In this document: in pieces, positions 45,178 through 54,881 of the stretch | Layout of the letters: each line of letters opens with the position of its first letter | How positions within the stretch are numbered: position 1 is the first letter of the stretch | DNA from: Heterobasidion occidentale | Taxonomy: Eukaryota > Basidiomycota > Agaricomycetes > Russulales > Bondarzewiaceae | Assembly: GCA_039111635.1 (NCBI GenBank) | Contig: JBCAQO010000001.1 | Span: 1,488,001-1,552,000, forward strand | Length of the DNA: 64,000 bases | Reading direction: 5' to 3' | The notes under the pieces: generated by a model | Databases searched by the model: none | Seen by the model: the letters and a program-made list of their open reading frames with translations, nothing else | Told to the model about the DNA's origin: nothing | Program-made: the position numbers and the translations under genes

Positions 45178-46190
45178 TCACTTTCGAAAGCCAAGCAAAA
45201 CGAGGGCAGCTTCCATGTCTTCAGGTGCAGACTCTGCGCACTTCCTGCGTGTCTCATACTTGATCTCCTCGAGGAAAAGGCTGCTCCGCATGGACGACAT
45301 GCTCGTGCTAGGAGTGATCGCTTCATCCGATTCTGTTCCTGTATCCGTCTCCTCTTCCTCCGATGCGACCTTGAGATTCGTTCTCGCTGTCGACTTCATC
45401 TCGGCCTCTAAAGACCTTGAAGGCACTTTCCCGAAACTTCGCGGAGGTGCACGGTTTGCTTTTTCCTTGCTTTGCCTACGACCTTCCCTCGCCTTGGCAC
45501 AAGCCCACTCCAAAGACTTCATGAGCCTGGACGGCGAATGAATCATAGCGAAACGAAAACTATCCGCCCTTGGCGAGGACAACGACTCGGGTGGTGAGGA
45601 AGGCATGTGTGCCCACAGTTGAGACCCAGAGGCAGGGGACATGGCTCGATCGCCGTTTGTTTTTCGAGGGGTAAGAGGCGGCCGAAGTTTGGACGTATTG
45701 TCGTGAATTGTGGGATGAGATGGACGTTCAAAGAGCGAGGCGATACAGTCCAGTGATATTTGCGGCTTCACGACAGTATCGTGGGCGAAGTCACTGTGAG
45801 GCTTGTTCTCTTCGGACTCGACGCAGGCCTTTGCACGGGTACTTTTGGTCCACGCCTTGCGCTTCGACGATTGACGTTTATTTTGGAACCAGACGGTAAC
45901 AGATTTGTAGTCCCTGAATATACCGCAATCTATCGGTTTCGATTTCATGCCAGGAGATGGAAATAATCCTACATTCCGATATCGGTTGCGAGGGTCATAC
46001 GGTCCCCTCTTGTAGGGTAAGGTTTCGCTGTGAATATCCTCTGGAGTGCTTGAAGCTGGGGAGGGGTGGGTCTTTTCCTCATGTACGGTACTTCCGTAAA
46101 ATCATCATCGCAAAACGATGCGGTGTCGTCAACGATTGTCGATGTTGTAGTAAAGGAGGAATAAGGTAAGTAAGAGTGACAGGATGACAT
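45178..46190 (-). CDS. Homeodomain transcription factor (second of a tandem pair)
   Basis: Two exons (45973-46190, 45178-45913) with a 59-bp intron; 317 aa from the ATG at 46190 (another in-frame ATG at 46253 would add 21 residues). The homeodomain reads RKRPTPPQLQALQRIFTAKP, then YPTRGDRMTLATDIGM, then after the intron DYKSVTVWFQNKRQSSKRKA with the conserved WFQNKR. The rest is Ser/Pro rich and hydrophilic, with a helical end MEAALVLLGFRK. The region EGRRQSKEKANRAPPR is basic. It shares strand, intron position and general layout with the preceding homeobox gene, which suggests an old tandem duplication, although the two proteins are now very different outside helix 3. Confidence 0.86.
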
Positions 46191-46637
46191 GATGGAGGAA
46201 GAAACAAGCTGTACAGGGAAAACAAGACCGACTTTCAACCCAAGAGATGACAAGGGGGGCGGGAGACTATGCTGAACGAGAGGGCAATGGGAGAGTTTTC
46301 ACTGGCCAAAACGAACACGTTTCGACGCGCAAGACCAAACAAACAAACGCGTCGCGTCGTCGGTCGTGGTGATGCCACTGTACTGGTCTTGTGACTTTGT
46401 GGTCAGTTGCCTACAAGTTCGACCTCGATGTTTTGCGGTTTCTGAGGGCGATCCTAACAACAACTGGACATTAGTATCGATCGTTCATCTCGCTAACTCA
46501 GAATTCTTGAGAGCAGATATCCGGACGAATCAAGTTCCAAGTCCCTGGGTCGCACATATGACAAGACAAGACAAGACAACATTGTAGGGGTTATAATCAG
46601 GCAAAGCAATATCGACAGCGTTAAATTGTGCAGCAAA
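46191..46637. other. Intergenic region
   Basis: Upstream flank of the homeobox gene and 3' flank of the F-box gene. A CAAGA-type repeat (ACAAGACAAGACAAGACAAC) lies near 46561-46580. No gene seen. Confidence 0.5.
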
Positions 46638-48410
46638 CTAATTGTTGTTGTAGACCAGATCATAGATATCGTTCTGCCTCCATAATTCTTGCTCCTCCTC
46701 CGAATTACCTCCATCATTCGATACCCAGACACTCCCCAAAGCAAGCAAGAGATCCTTCTCCGCTGGTGATAAAGTTCGAATCCAGTCAATCGTCACGTAG
46801 ATTCGGTTAAGGGCCTGGCCAAAATTCGCCCTGTACCGCGCATAGTCTACAACTCTGCGAGTCTCCATCTTTACGTATTCCACAGTTTTGAGCCTGGGGA
46901 ATACGAGCATCCGGGAGTCGGAAGCGCGTTCGATAGGCCACTCAGCAATGGAGCCCTGTGGATGATATCGCCGAGCATCATCGAACAAGCTTTCGCTCAC
47001 GAACTGTTTGAGCTGTGAGAGACGTAGAAGTTTCACCCATGGCATGGAAATCAGCCACCTTGCCACCACTCCTTTATTCGATGGCAATGGTGTCACCTCC
47101 AAGGCGTAGAGTGTGAGGATCTGAACCAGAGGAAATTTGCCTTCTAGTGTACGAATGAAACCGCCAAAGTCTTCCGTGGACATGTTCATGAGCGTCAGGT
47201 CCTTCATGTTAGGTGCTTCAAAGATTTTGAGCAAGGAGATCGCGTAGAGACAGGGCATGGGGCCCAATACAAACACATTGAGGTTTGGCAATACGATCGG
47301 GGGATAGCCAGGATCGAGGCTATAGCCAGAATCCTGTGATATTCGAGGCCCAGCTCTGTCGAGGACAAGCTTTCTGAGATTCGGGGATGACATCAATATC
47401 TCTCGGAAGCGCTCTAGGCTAGGTTGCACCCAGGGAGGCAGTCCACACAAGTCCAAAGTAGTGAGGTTGGTAAGAGGGCTACCTTCCCAGTCGACGTCGA
47501 CTCCGCTGAAGCAAACGCGCCTCAAGGAGGGGGCCGTCCCACCACAGACAGTCATCGCTTGGAGATAGTCCTGCCTTGAATAACCTGGCCCAAGCCAGAT
47601 GTAGAATGAGCCGAATCGATGAATCTCGAGACGCTCGAGGTTAAGCATGCGGTGCCCCGCCCTGTGAAGCCTATCAAGTGCGACGAAAACGGGAGGCCAT
47701 GACTGGACGACGATGACGAGAGTACGGATCTGCTCAGCCTTGGTGATAATGACGTCCATGAGTTGCTCCATCTGTGACCCTGTCAACTTCAGCGACACGT
47801 CGAAGCTTTCCAGGTACGCCATGCTCTCCGAGAGGCGTAAGTCGAGTAACGATGTGCCCGCCCTTTCGAAGAACATCAAAGACCGCAAGAAGGGGGCCGC
47901 GTCCTCGAACCAAATGGCGTTCCACAAAGTCTGATCAGCAATGGCAAGCTGTCGCCATTGCCTACAGACCCATGTCAACTGCAAACGTCTCTGTATACCC
48001 TCCTGCGCATTGCGAGTCATCCAAGATACGAAACGAAAGATATTGGTGATGATCTCGGCAGGGAGGTCCTTGAACCGAAATAGATGGAAAGTGGTCACCC
48101 TGTACCTCCATTTCGCGTCTGCCAGCTGCTCAGTGGACCGGGTGGATCGAACAGTCGCCCAGTTTGAGATAATATATTCGATGAGAGCTGCGTATCTCTT
48201 CTGTTCATCAAGGAAATGTTGGCGCCTGATGCCAACATTATGTGTGATAGGCTCGTCCATGCCATTGAGGTAGGCCTTGATGTTGACGTCTTCCCATTGA
48301 TCATAGGTGATCGCTGGCCTTTTCTTTGCGAGCACGAAGGATTTGCGAGGTGCTACTGTCAGGGGAACGAAAGGATACGTGATGTATGGCTTGGCGGGAG
48401 AAGAGGACAT
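46638..48410 (-). CDS. F-box protein with leucine-rich-repeat-like C-terminus
   Basis: A single uninterrupted frame of 590 aa, unusual in this intron-rich window. The F-box begins near residue 112: RFKDLPAEIITNIFRFVSW, then LQLTWVCRQWRQLAIADQTL and WNAIWFED. After it come irregular leucine-rich segments typical of basidiomycete F-box proteins: LVIVVQSWPPVFVALDRL, LNLERLEIHRFGSFYIWLG, LTNLTTLDLCGLPPWVQP, LRKLVLDRAGPRI and LPNLNVFVLGPMP. F-box proteins bring substrates to SCF (Skp1-cullin-F-box) ubiquitin ligases; the target here is unknown. Such genes form large, fast-evolving families in Agaricomycetes. The boundary start MSSSPAKPYITYPF at 48410 is the first ATG of the frame. Confidence 0.85.
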   Translation of the reverse strand: MSSSPAKPYITYPFVPLTVAPRKSFVLAKKRPAITYDQWEDVNIKAYLNGMDEPITHNVGIRRQHFLDEQKRYAALIEYIISNWATVRSTRSTEQLADAKWRYRVTTFHLFRFKDLPAEIITNIFRFVSWMTRNAQEGIQRRLQLTWVCRQWRQLAIADQTLWNAIWFEDAAPFLRSLMFFERAGTSLLDLRLSESMAYLESFDVSLKLTGSQMEQLMDVIITKAEQIRTLVIVVQSWPPVFVALDRLHRAGHRMLNLERLEIHRFGSFYIWLGPGYSRQDYLQAMTVCGGTAPSLRRVCFSGVDVDWEGSPLTNLTTLDLCGLPPWVQPSLERFREILMSSPNLRKLVLDRAGPRISQDSGYSLDPGYPPIVLPNLNVFVLGPMPCLYAISLLKIFEAPNMKDLTLMNMSTEDFGGFIRTLEGKFPLVQILTLYALEVTPLPSNKGVVARWLISMPWVKLLRLSQLKQFVSESLFDDARRYHPQGSIAEWPIERASDSRMLVFPRLKTVEYVKMETRRVVDYARYRANFGQALNRIYVTIDWIRTLSPAEKDLLLALGSVWVSNDGGNSEEEQELWRQNDIYDLVYNNN

Positions 48411-50149
48411 CTACATTGCCAACAAAAGTATCACTACGTCAATGTGTGTGAGCATCATATGCGAGTGAAGTCGCGCACCTGGGTTTATGGTGGATGCAGG
48501 ATGTGGCAAATCGCGCGGTCACGCAGAAGTGTGAGGACACAGGTATGAAAAGCTAGAATGTGCCGTGTGGCTCCTTATATGGGTTGGAGGGCGTGAGTAC
48601 AAGGACGACTGTGGAGAAAGCATTATTATCGATTAAAAGAAAGCGCAGCCTCCAAAGCCAGTTGTTTGTGCTTGTGGGCGCGCAATAAGATAGGCCTGCT
48701 TACTCCGACACGTGTCTCTACCAAATACAACGAACCAACTCTCCGCTTACCTTGCTTTCGTGTTGTTCCGCTCCACAAAGGAGGCAATAAAGGCACGGAA
48801 GATCCATGTATATCGCCTTCGGCTGGAAAAAGGAATGCAAGGGGCAGTTGCTACGCTTGCCATCGGAGATTTGAAATCTCGAGTTCTGGAGTCAGCTATC
48901 CCCAAGGAACTACTGGTATGTCCTCTGCCTTTGGAAGGTCTTGAAGAGATAATTGCGCGCAGGGGGAGGAGGAAGTCGAGAGGATGGCGATGGGACTACT
49001 AGATTATTTTTTTCGGAGCGGAAGGTGATGCGGCTATGACCTCGACTTTTCTAAGCGCCATAGATAGATTATGCTGTCAGGTTTGTGGGCACGTAATTTG
49101 TTTCTATGGGTGACCTTTGCGTTCTCAGCAGGTCGGGAAGAAACGACAAGATTGGCGTACTTGCCTAATCGGGTATCCGAGTCCAGGCTTTCAACGTTTC
49201 AACGTTTTCAACCTCCACAGCAGACCAGGTCAGTTGAGTAGCGGTGCACGAGAGTTCAGATGCTGTTTCACTTTGTACAGCCTAAGAAAAGTATTTCTTC
49301 ACATCATGATCTACAACATTGACGCGTCGTTCCCTTTCGCAGAGCCTTCCACTTTTTCGACACCCGCGGCCTTGGAAAGTTCTTATTTTAAATGTGCCGC
49401 ATGACAAGATCGCCACCTACCGGAATGGTTATTGGCCGGTCTTTAGCGCTTCAGCTTCAGCCTTTTACCGCGTCGTCGATAGAGTTGCCTTGTTTTCTCG
49501 TTGACAGAGCGGGACGGCGCAATTTCACTTGCCCATCGCCTCAATCAACTCCCAATCGTCACCATCGGCAACCCACGGCAATCTCTTGGCACTCGATAGT
49601 GCTTCGATCTTGCCACTTGCCATAAGTGTAGGCCTGTGTCCTAATGATGTCTGCGACAAGGCAAGATATCTTTTGTCCGCGTGTCAAAATCATTGTCAAC
49701 TAGTTGACTACTCACCCCCTGATAGCGAACTCCTGAGCTGCACAGCCCACTTTTCCATCGGATCTTGTACTTTGGTCAAACAAACTCCCGAATTCTGATC
49801 TTCTTCGCCACCACCAATGCGGGGTCATGCAAGGGCTGCATTCTGCGACGCCATATGCGCAAGTCTCTTTGCGTCACAGCCCCTTAAAAGCCTCGTAATT
49901 CTCTATCTATATCCCGCTTTCCTTGTGGGTGTACTGTGCCTGGTTTAACGTGCTATCACCAATGCGCAGCTGTGTCACCAACGCAGCGCATTCCATGCTT
50001 TGTTTTTCAAAGCCACCGCCCTGACATCGGATCTAATACAATGGTGTCAGCCATAAATACACCTTGTTTGTGGTGAGAAAGCACTGTGCAGACGAGATTG
50101 GTGGGGTCAGAAGTTCATAGAGGCAAGCTAGATCTCAGAACGTCACATA
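48411..50149. other. Long gene-poor region, left part of the repeat-rich island
   Basis: About 1.7 kb. An open frame at 48712-49002 (KARKIHVYRLRLEKGMQG) is the only stretch with some protein-like character, but I see no family, splice sites or start context to support a gene. The remainder shows nothing recognisable. Confidence 0.5.
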
Positions 50150-50197
50150 TCACTCTATACTAACGCAAACTTCCACATTTTGTGTGTTCATATTTGG

Positions 50198-50393
50198 TCG
50201 TCGGTCCTGTCTTTGAACCTGCTCCACAACGATTTCTTGTCTTTGAACCTGCTCCACATCGATTCTCTGTCCGGCTTGAACCTGCTCCATAACGACTCCC
50301 CGTCCGTGCGTCGGTCCTGTCTTTGAACCTGCTCCACATCGATTTTCTGTCCGGCTTGAACTTGCTCCATAACGACTCCCTGTCCTGCGTTTG
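50198..50393. repeat. Tandem repeat array with TTGAACCTGCTCCA core
   Basis: The core TTGAACCTGCTCCA occurs at about 50213, 50243, 50276 and 50323, with a fifth single-mismatch copy at 50358. It is embedded in a higher-order unit of roughly 110 bp that is present almost twice (TCGGTCCTGTC start). On the minus strand the array reads as repeated VEQVQ peptides, a by-product of the repeat. Confidence 0.85.
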
Positions 50394-50429
50394 ATCGTTT
50401 GACGACGATTATGTCGGAAAAAATAAACG

Positions 50430-50488
50430 GGCATTATGATGCCGGGGGTCGAGATTAAAATGAAATTATCTTCGGCATTATGATGCCG
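50430..50488. repeat. Pair of hairpin-forming direct repeats
   Basis: GGCATTATGATGCCG occurs at 50430-50444 and again at 50474-50488. Each copy can fold with a GGCAT/ATGCC stem and a 5-nt loop. The second copy ends nine bases before the transposon-like element. Confidence 0.8.
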
Positions 50489-50489
50489 A

Positions 50490-50497
50490 CGCTTGAG
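50490..50497. repeat. Left target-site duplication
   Basis: CGCTTGAG directly abuts the left terminal inverted repeat and is repeated exactly at 51066-51073 beyond the right terminus. Confidence 0.85.
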
Positions 50498-51065
50498 AGG
50501 ACCCCCGACAACCCCCCCAAATGTATGATCCGCCAAAAGGCCTCCCTACCGTACGATTTTGGAGGCCTGCGGCGCCGTTCGACTACCGTGTAAAAATCAG
50601 ACCTTGTTACACGGTCTTTCACTACCGAAAAACGGATCAGACCTCTTATATTTTTTTTAAAAATCGTGAAAAATCGTAAAAGAATCGCATTGTAAACAGT
50701 AGCCTTTCGTAAATCAACTGTCAGTCCAGGCTCACTTCCTTATTCCGCCCTTTGCGAATGGGACCTTCCACCTCCTTTACAGCTTGCCTAACGCCACCAA
50801 GAGGAGATTCAAGGGCGTGGTGATAGTAATTTTGATAAGAAATCTCAGGAATATTGGAGAAAATGATATATTCCAATCCATATTGAGACTAGATATTGAC
50901 TACCGGAAAAATATCATACCCTCCCAAATGGGCTCAAACTACCGACAAAAAGATCAGACCAGGGAGTGGAAAAACTACCGGAAAAAATCAGAGCTCGGCG
51001 CTACGCGCCGTCCTACTACCGTGGGAAGATCATACATTTGGGGGGGGGGGGTTGTCGGGGGTCCT
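50498..51065. mobile_element. Non-autonomous DNA transposon (MITE-like) with long TIRs and 8-bp TSD
   Basis: A 568-bp element. The left terminus (50498-50530) begins AGGACCCCCGACAACCCCC and ends AAATGTATGATC. The right terminus (51028-51065) is its exact reverse complement apart from the length of the central homopolymer (7 C on the left, 12 G on the right). Both ends are flanked by the identical octamer CGCTTGAG. The interior has no coding capacity for a transposase. It carries six copies of a short motif, ACTACCG followed by ATCAGACC or a close variant, near both ends. TIRs plus an 8-bp duplication fit hAT or KDZ-type superfamilies. The superfamily cannot be decided without a related autonomous copy. 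Confidence 0.88.
50582..51034 (+). repeat. Six subterminal ACTACCG...ATCAGACC repeats inside the element
   Basis: Copies start at 50582, 50621, 50899, 50938, 50974 and 51015, all in the same orientation, two near the left end and four near the right. The consensus is ACTACCG, 4-8 A-rich bases, then ATCA(G/T)ACC. Repeated subterminal motifs are commonly transposase-binding sites in DNA transposons. Confidence 0.8.
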
Positions 51066-51073
51066 CGCTTGAG
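51066..51073. repeat. Right target-site duplication
   Basis: CGCTTGAG, identical to 50490-50497, immediately follows the right terminal inverted repeat ending GGGGGTCCT. Confidence 0.85.
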
Positions 51074-52161
51074 ATCATCATGTGAATATTGGTCCGGAGG
51101 CCATTGCCAAGGCAAAATTTAATGATAATAGGTTGCGATTAGATTGTGGAAATTGTGATTACATCGTGATCCTCAGCTCCGAAGACTCAACTCAACGCTC
51201 AGCAGCTAAGCTCCTACCACCAGCACAGGTCCTTTCTGACACATATGGCAACAAAAACTACCTCAGGCACCATACATAACCAAATGCATGCATTTTGGAG
51301 GTCTGCTTATCAAGCCTCCTGCATATTTGCATTTTTGAGTCCCATCGGGGTATTATGATGGATTGCCATTGCCCAAAACATGTCAATATGGGGCATTGGC
51401 GAGCTTGGTTAGAAATGGCTGGCAGAGCAGTTTTGTTGTAACAGTGCAATAGCTACAGCCTAGGCGACTTGGGTTCGAATCCCGGTTGTACCACTATAAC
51501 ATAGTTTAGAACATGACCGATTGTAGATTGTGGTAACCTTGATAAGTAAGCAAATAAGTAATGAACCAGATACGTAATGTAGTACGCTTCATAAGTGAGT
51601 AACTAGACACTAGTAGATTGTACTAACCTCAACAACTTAGTCAGTTGATAATCATTAGTAGGCTGTAGTGACCCTCCCAAGTGAGTAAGTAGATCGTAAG
51701 TAAGTACAAGTAAAGTGTAGTGGTCCCCGCAATGAAGTATGTAATTACAGTGATCGGTAAGATCAGTGAGTGCTATATTGGGATTAAGATTGAGATTATG
51801 ATCCCATTGTGATGCTATCATAATAAATTACTCTTTTCTCATAATGGATTACGAGGTGGCGCTGACATTAAGGCCTGATGATGCATCATAAGCCCTTATC
51901 ATCGAGATTCATTTTTTCCGACATATCCTGAGCTTTGCCATACTGTATATCATTTCTTCGTAATCGCAATAACACTAAGTACTACAGATAGCCTCTTACA
52001 AAACATTGAACTGAGCTAAAAAAGACAGGTGACAAGATATAGAGGAAGGCATAAAAAATGGGCCTACATGATAACATCGTATTCATACACCCACTGGAAC
52101 CCACAACAAATTCGTACACCGACCACGAAGAAATCCTCGAGGATTCATTCGATCATAGTAA
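51074..52161. other. AT-rich repeat island with tRNA-like and GTAAGT-rich sequence
   Basis: No gene. It contains a tRNA-derived stretch (separate entry). From about 51520 to 51790 degenerate repeats of the type GTAGATTGTNNTAACC and AAGTGAGTAAGTAGAT appear at roughly 60-90 bp spacing. A perfect palindrome ATGATGCATCAT lies near 51879-51890. Confidence 0.55.
51420..51496 (+). other. tRNA-derived sequence with pol III A and B boxes (tRNA relic or SINE head)
   Basis: TGGCAGAGCAGT at 51420-51431 matches the A-box consensus at 11 of 12 positions, and GGTTCGAATCC at 51472-51482 is a perfect B box, ending in the TPsiC-loop form GGGTTCGAATCCC. The 3' side continues GGTTGTACCA. The matching 5' acceptor strand is absent and no proper anticodon arm can be drawn, so a functional tRNA is unlikely. 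A tRNA pseudogene or the head of a tRNA-derived SINE fits better. Confidence 0.6.
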
Positions 52162-54629
52162 TCAGTCTGCACCCCGACCGATTCCAGACCCAGAAGCCCG
52201 CGGTGGCTCATTGGCTTCATTTCCCCCCAGCGTCAAAAGTTCATCGACTATTTCACTCACAAGATCATCTTCCTCTAGCTGCGTTAATTTCTTTCCCCCA
52301 GACGGCAAGCGCGCTTCCACTACCTTCTTCAGGTCCGGATAGCCGGGCTCCGTCATCTCAAGCTGCGAGGCAGGACGTCAATTTGGTACACACGCATGAA
52401 TCTTGTCAATGCTCACATCGCTAAGACGCCGCATAATTTGTCTCTTCAAGATATCTGCATTGTCGACGATAGGACTGACGACCCGTCTGTCCCTGTCATG
52501 ATACCCGCCCACAGTGTGATGCCGGCGAGGGCTATGCGGGAGGCTGAACATCTCCATCTGCGGGAAACCGCCTCGAGCATTGCTGATAACCTGCGTCGCT
52601 GGAGGAGAAGAAACAGGAGATTGTACCTGGACAGATTTGGACGGTTCCCTGGGTCTTCCAGGATCAGTAGTAGAGGCTTCTTCACCTAAGGCTGTAGGGC
52701 TGACAAAATAGTTTACTAAAACACATTTCAAAAGATGAAGCGAACTTACGCTTCGAAGGAAGTATCAGCGGTATGGTCCCTGCGCTTCTTTCTTTCCTCC
52801 CGCTCTTTACGATACCTCGCTTTCTCCTTTTTGTAGGTTTGCTTTGCAGCATCCAGCGACGCCCTTAACTCCGCCATTCTGGCTTGCTCCCTTGCCCGCT
52901 CCATGGGGGATGCCGCGTAGTACGAGACTTCTGCCGGTTCAGGCCTAGGAGATTCAGAAGTAGTAGGCGGCTCTGGGATGATGGGAGCGGTATGAGGGGC
53001 GATATACGGATATGGCCTGAACTGATTCCAAACGGGGATACGATGCGGGGCCTGGGCCTGAGCTGGAGGTCTAGTCATGAGGGGCGTAGAAGATATGAAT
53101 GGTGGGGGCGGGGGCGGGGGCGGGGGCGGGGGCGGGGGCGGAGCCATATGTTCTGACGGTATACCATTCCACCCTCGGTACATGTGTGGAGGAGGTGGAG
53201 GCGGAGGAACGGGATAAAGAAAACCAGGCCAAGGATGCATGTCATAAGGAGCGGGAGCTCGTTGATGTGAGTACGTTCCGGGGTTTCTTCTCGTGGGTGG
53301 CGGCGGAGGAGCGAAGGGAAGAGAGCGAGGTCCACCAGCTACTGCAGGACGAGACGTAGGCTGCAAATGATGTCCATCTTGCGACGATTGGGATGCCACT
53401 TCTCCGATTGAACGAAACATGCTACCAAGAGCTTCTGCAACCCTTCTCCCGGCCTCTTGCTCAGCGATGCGGGCCTGCTCCGGGGACACCATGGTAGCAT
53501 TGCGAGTTTCCTCTGCTGCGCGACGGAAATCTGCCATTGCAGATGCGACAGATTCGCGAGTGCCGGCCCAGTATGTGCCATTGGTGGTATTTCGAAGAAT
53601 TGTTCGCAGACTTTCGGATAACTCTGGATGGGTAGTAAATACTGCGGAAATGGAATCAAAGAAACTAGCTATATCGTTAACCAACGAGGCCGAGGTCGCC
53701 GAAGAGGGGATGGGAATATCAGGAAGAGGTGGGTCGTCAAAAATATCACCAGAAGCCGTTGTAGACTTTGCGTTATCGTTGAGAGATGACTGTTTCTTCA
53801 GATGCTCTGACGACGCTGTCGAATGTTTCTGCGATTGGTCGGCAGGTCGAGTGGTGGAGGTGGAACTCAGAGGACGTTCATCGGGGCGCAGATGAGGCTG
53901 TGCTGAAGGCGAGGATGTCATGGAAGAACGACCAAAAGTGCCGGAGTCGAAGCCTCGCAGACTATGCACTGGGACATGGATGTCAGGTTTATCGGGTGCG
54001 TCGGCGTCAATCACAGAGACAGAAGAAGAAGAATCGTCAGACACGGTCGCCTGCATATCCCTTGCTTTCCCCTTGTCTCCTCTACCTTCCAGTGTCGATG
54101 CTTTGAAAGACGCGTTACTCCCATCTTCATGTCCTAAACTCGAAGTGTCGACGTCGGTCTCAACGGTCTCAACGAACGCGTGAGGGCCGCTCTCGTTGGA
54201 ACGGATAGGCGTAGAGCCTAAGATATCTCCAAATCCAAATCGGTCCCACCCATCTTCTTCAACTTCGATGATCAAGGGAGATGGCCCTCCACCGAAACTA
54301 CTGAACGTATTCCTGGAGGAAGAGCCCAGGGGGGTAGCAGGGAGCGGCTTGCCTTCTGTCAAAAAAGGTCTAGCTCCGAGGTCGACCACCGAAAACTTGA
54401 TGGTGTCTCCCAACGGGACACGTTCATAGTAGTCAGAAAGCTCCTCGTCTGAGCTCAGAGTGACAGGGTCGTCTCCGTCCTCTGCATCAAGGTAGGACAC
54501 TGCGATGCGGTCTCGGGGGATTTTGAAGTACAAATGGATCTTATCAGCAAGAGTTTGCCAAGTAGGGCTTGAAGGAAAGGTAGCTCGACGGATTATACCG
54601 TCTTTGAAGAACTTGAAGTTGATGGGCAT
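52162..54629 (-). CDS. PB1-domain protein with polyproline regions
   Basis: Three exons (52750-54629, 52417-52699, 52162-52362) give 787 aa with consistent phases. The start MPINFKFFKDGIIRRATFPS at 54629 places a PB1 domain at residues 3-85: basic cluster FKDGIIRR and acidic OPCA-type loop YLDAEDGDDPVTLSSDEELS. The middle is disordered, with DIASFFDSISAVFTTHP helices near residue 335. Two long Pro tracts follow, one coded by a GGGGGC repeat. A charged coiled coil, KQTYKKEKARYRKEREERKK, lies near residue 605. The last exons encode ILKRQIMRRLSD and LEMTEPGYPDLKKVVEARLP. PB1 domains form heterodimers in signalling and selective-autophagy scaffolds; the partner is unknown. The overall architecture is not one I can name. 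Confidence 0.83.
53104..53139. repeat. GGGGGC hexanucleotide repeat, six units, within coding sequence
   Basis: Perfect (GGGGGC)6 on the plus strand; on the coding minus strand it specifies a polyproline run of the PB1 protein. Repeated G5 blocks could form G-quadruplexes in single-stranded plus-strand DNA. Confidence 0.9.
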
Positions 54630-54881
54630 GACTGTATGCGATGAATGAGTGTTCTTGGGCACCCTAGCCCTGCGGCCATATATCGCACGTTTCAAAGTCC
54701 GCCGGTGCGCAACTGCATGATCATCACGATGATGTCACCGCCTCTTTGTAGTACTTTTGTAGCTCCTCGCATCATATCCATCACATTGATTGTTTACACG
54801 TGCGACAATTCAAGTACGTGTGTATACAAATATTCATACACGCAACGCGATAGCAGGCTTCTGAGCATACTGATCATACAA

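Noticed and set aside
43256..46190. Possible mating-type A (HD1/HD2) locus
   Set aside because: Both homeodomains are of the typical WFQNKR class on the same strand, with no divergent HD1/HD2 pair and no mitochondrial intermediate peptidase or beta-flanking gene nearby.
48712..49002. Small gene with KARKIHVYRLRLEKGMQG
   Set aside because: Some protein-like character but no recognisable family, promoter or splice partner; left as unassigned.
50198..50393. CRISPR-like array
   Set aside because: Repeats are irregular, without uniform spacers, in a eukaryotic genome; it is an ordinary tandem repeat.
50150..50536. Repeat-containing protein with VEQVQ units on the minus strand
   Set aside because: The frame is produced by the tandem DNA repeat and starts inside the transposon terminus; no independent support for a gene.
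51420..51496. Functional tRNA gene
   Set aside because: B box and A box are present but no acceptor-stem partner for the 3' end and no anticodon arm can be drawn.
52162..54629. Frameshift at the exon 1/exon 2 junction of the PB1 gene
   Set aside because: At first the junction seemed out of phase, but GC|C CCT ACA reads through correctly and the total length is divisible by three.
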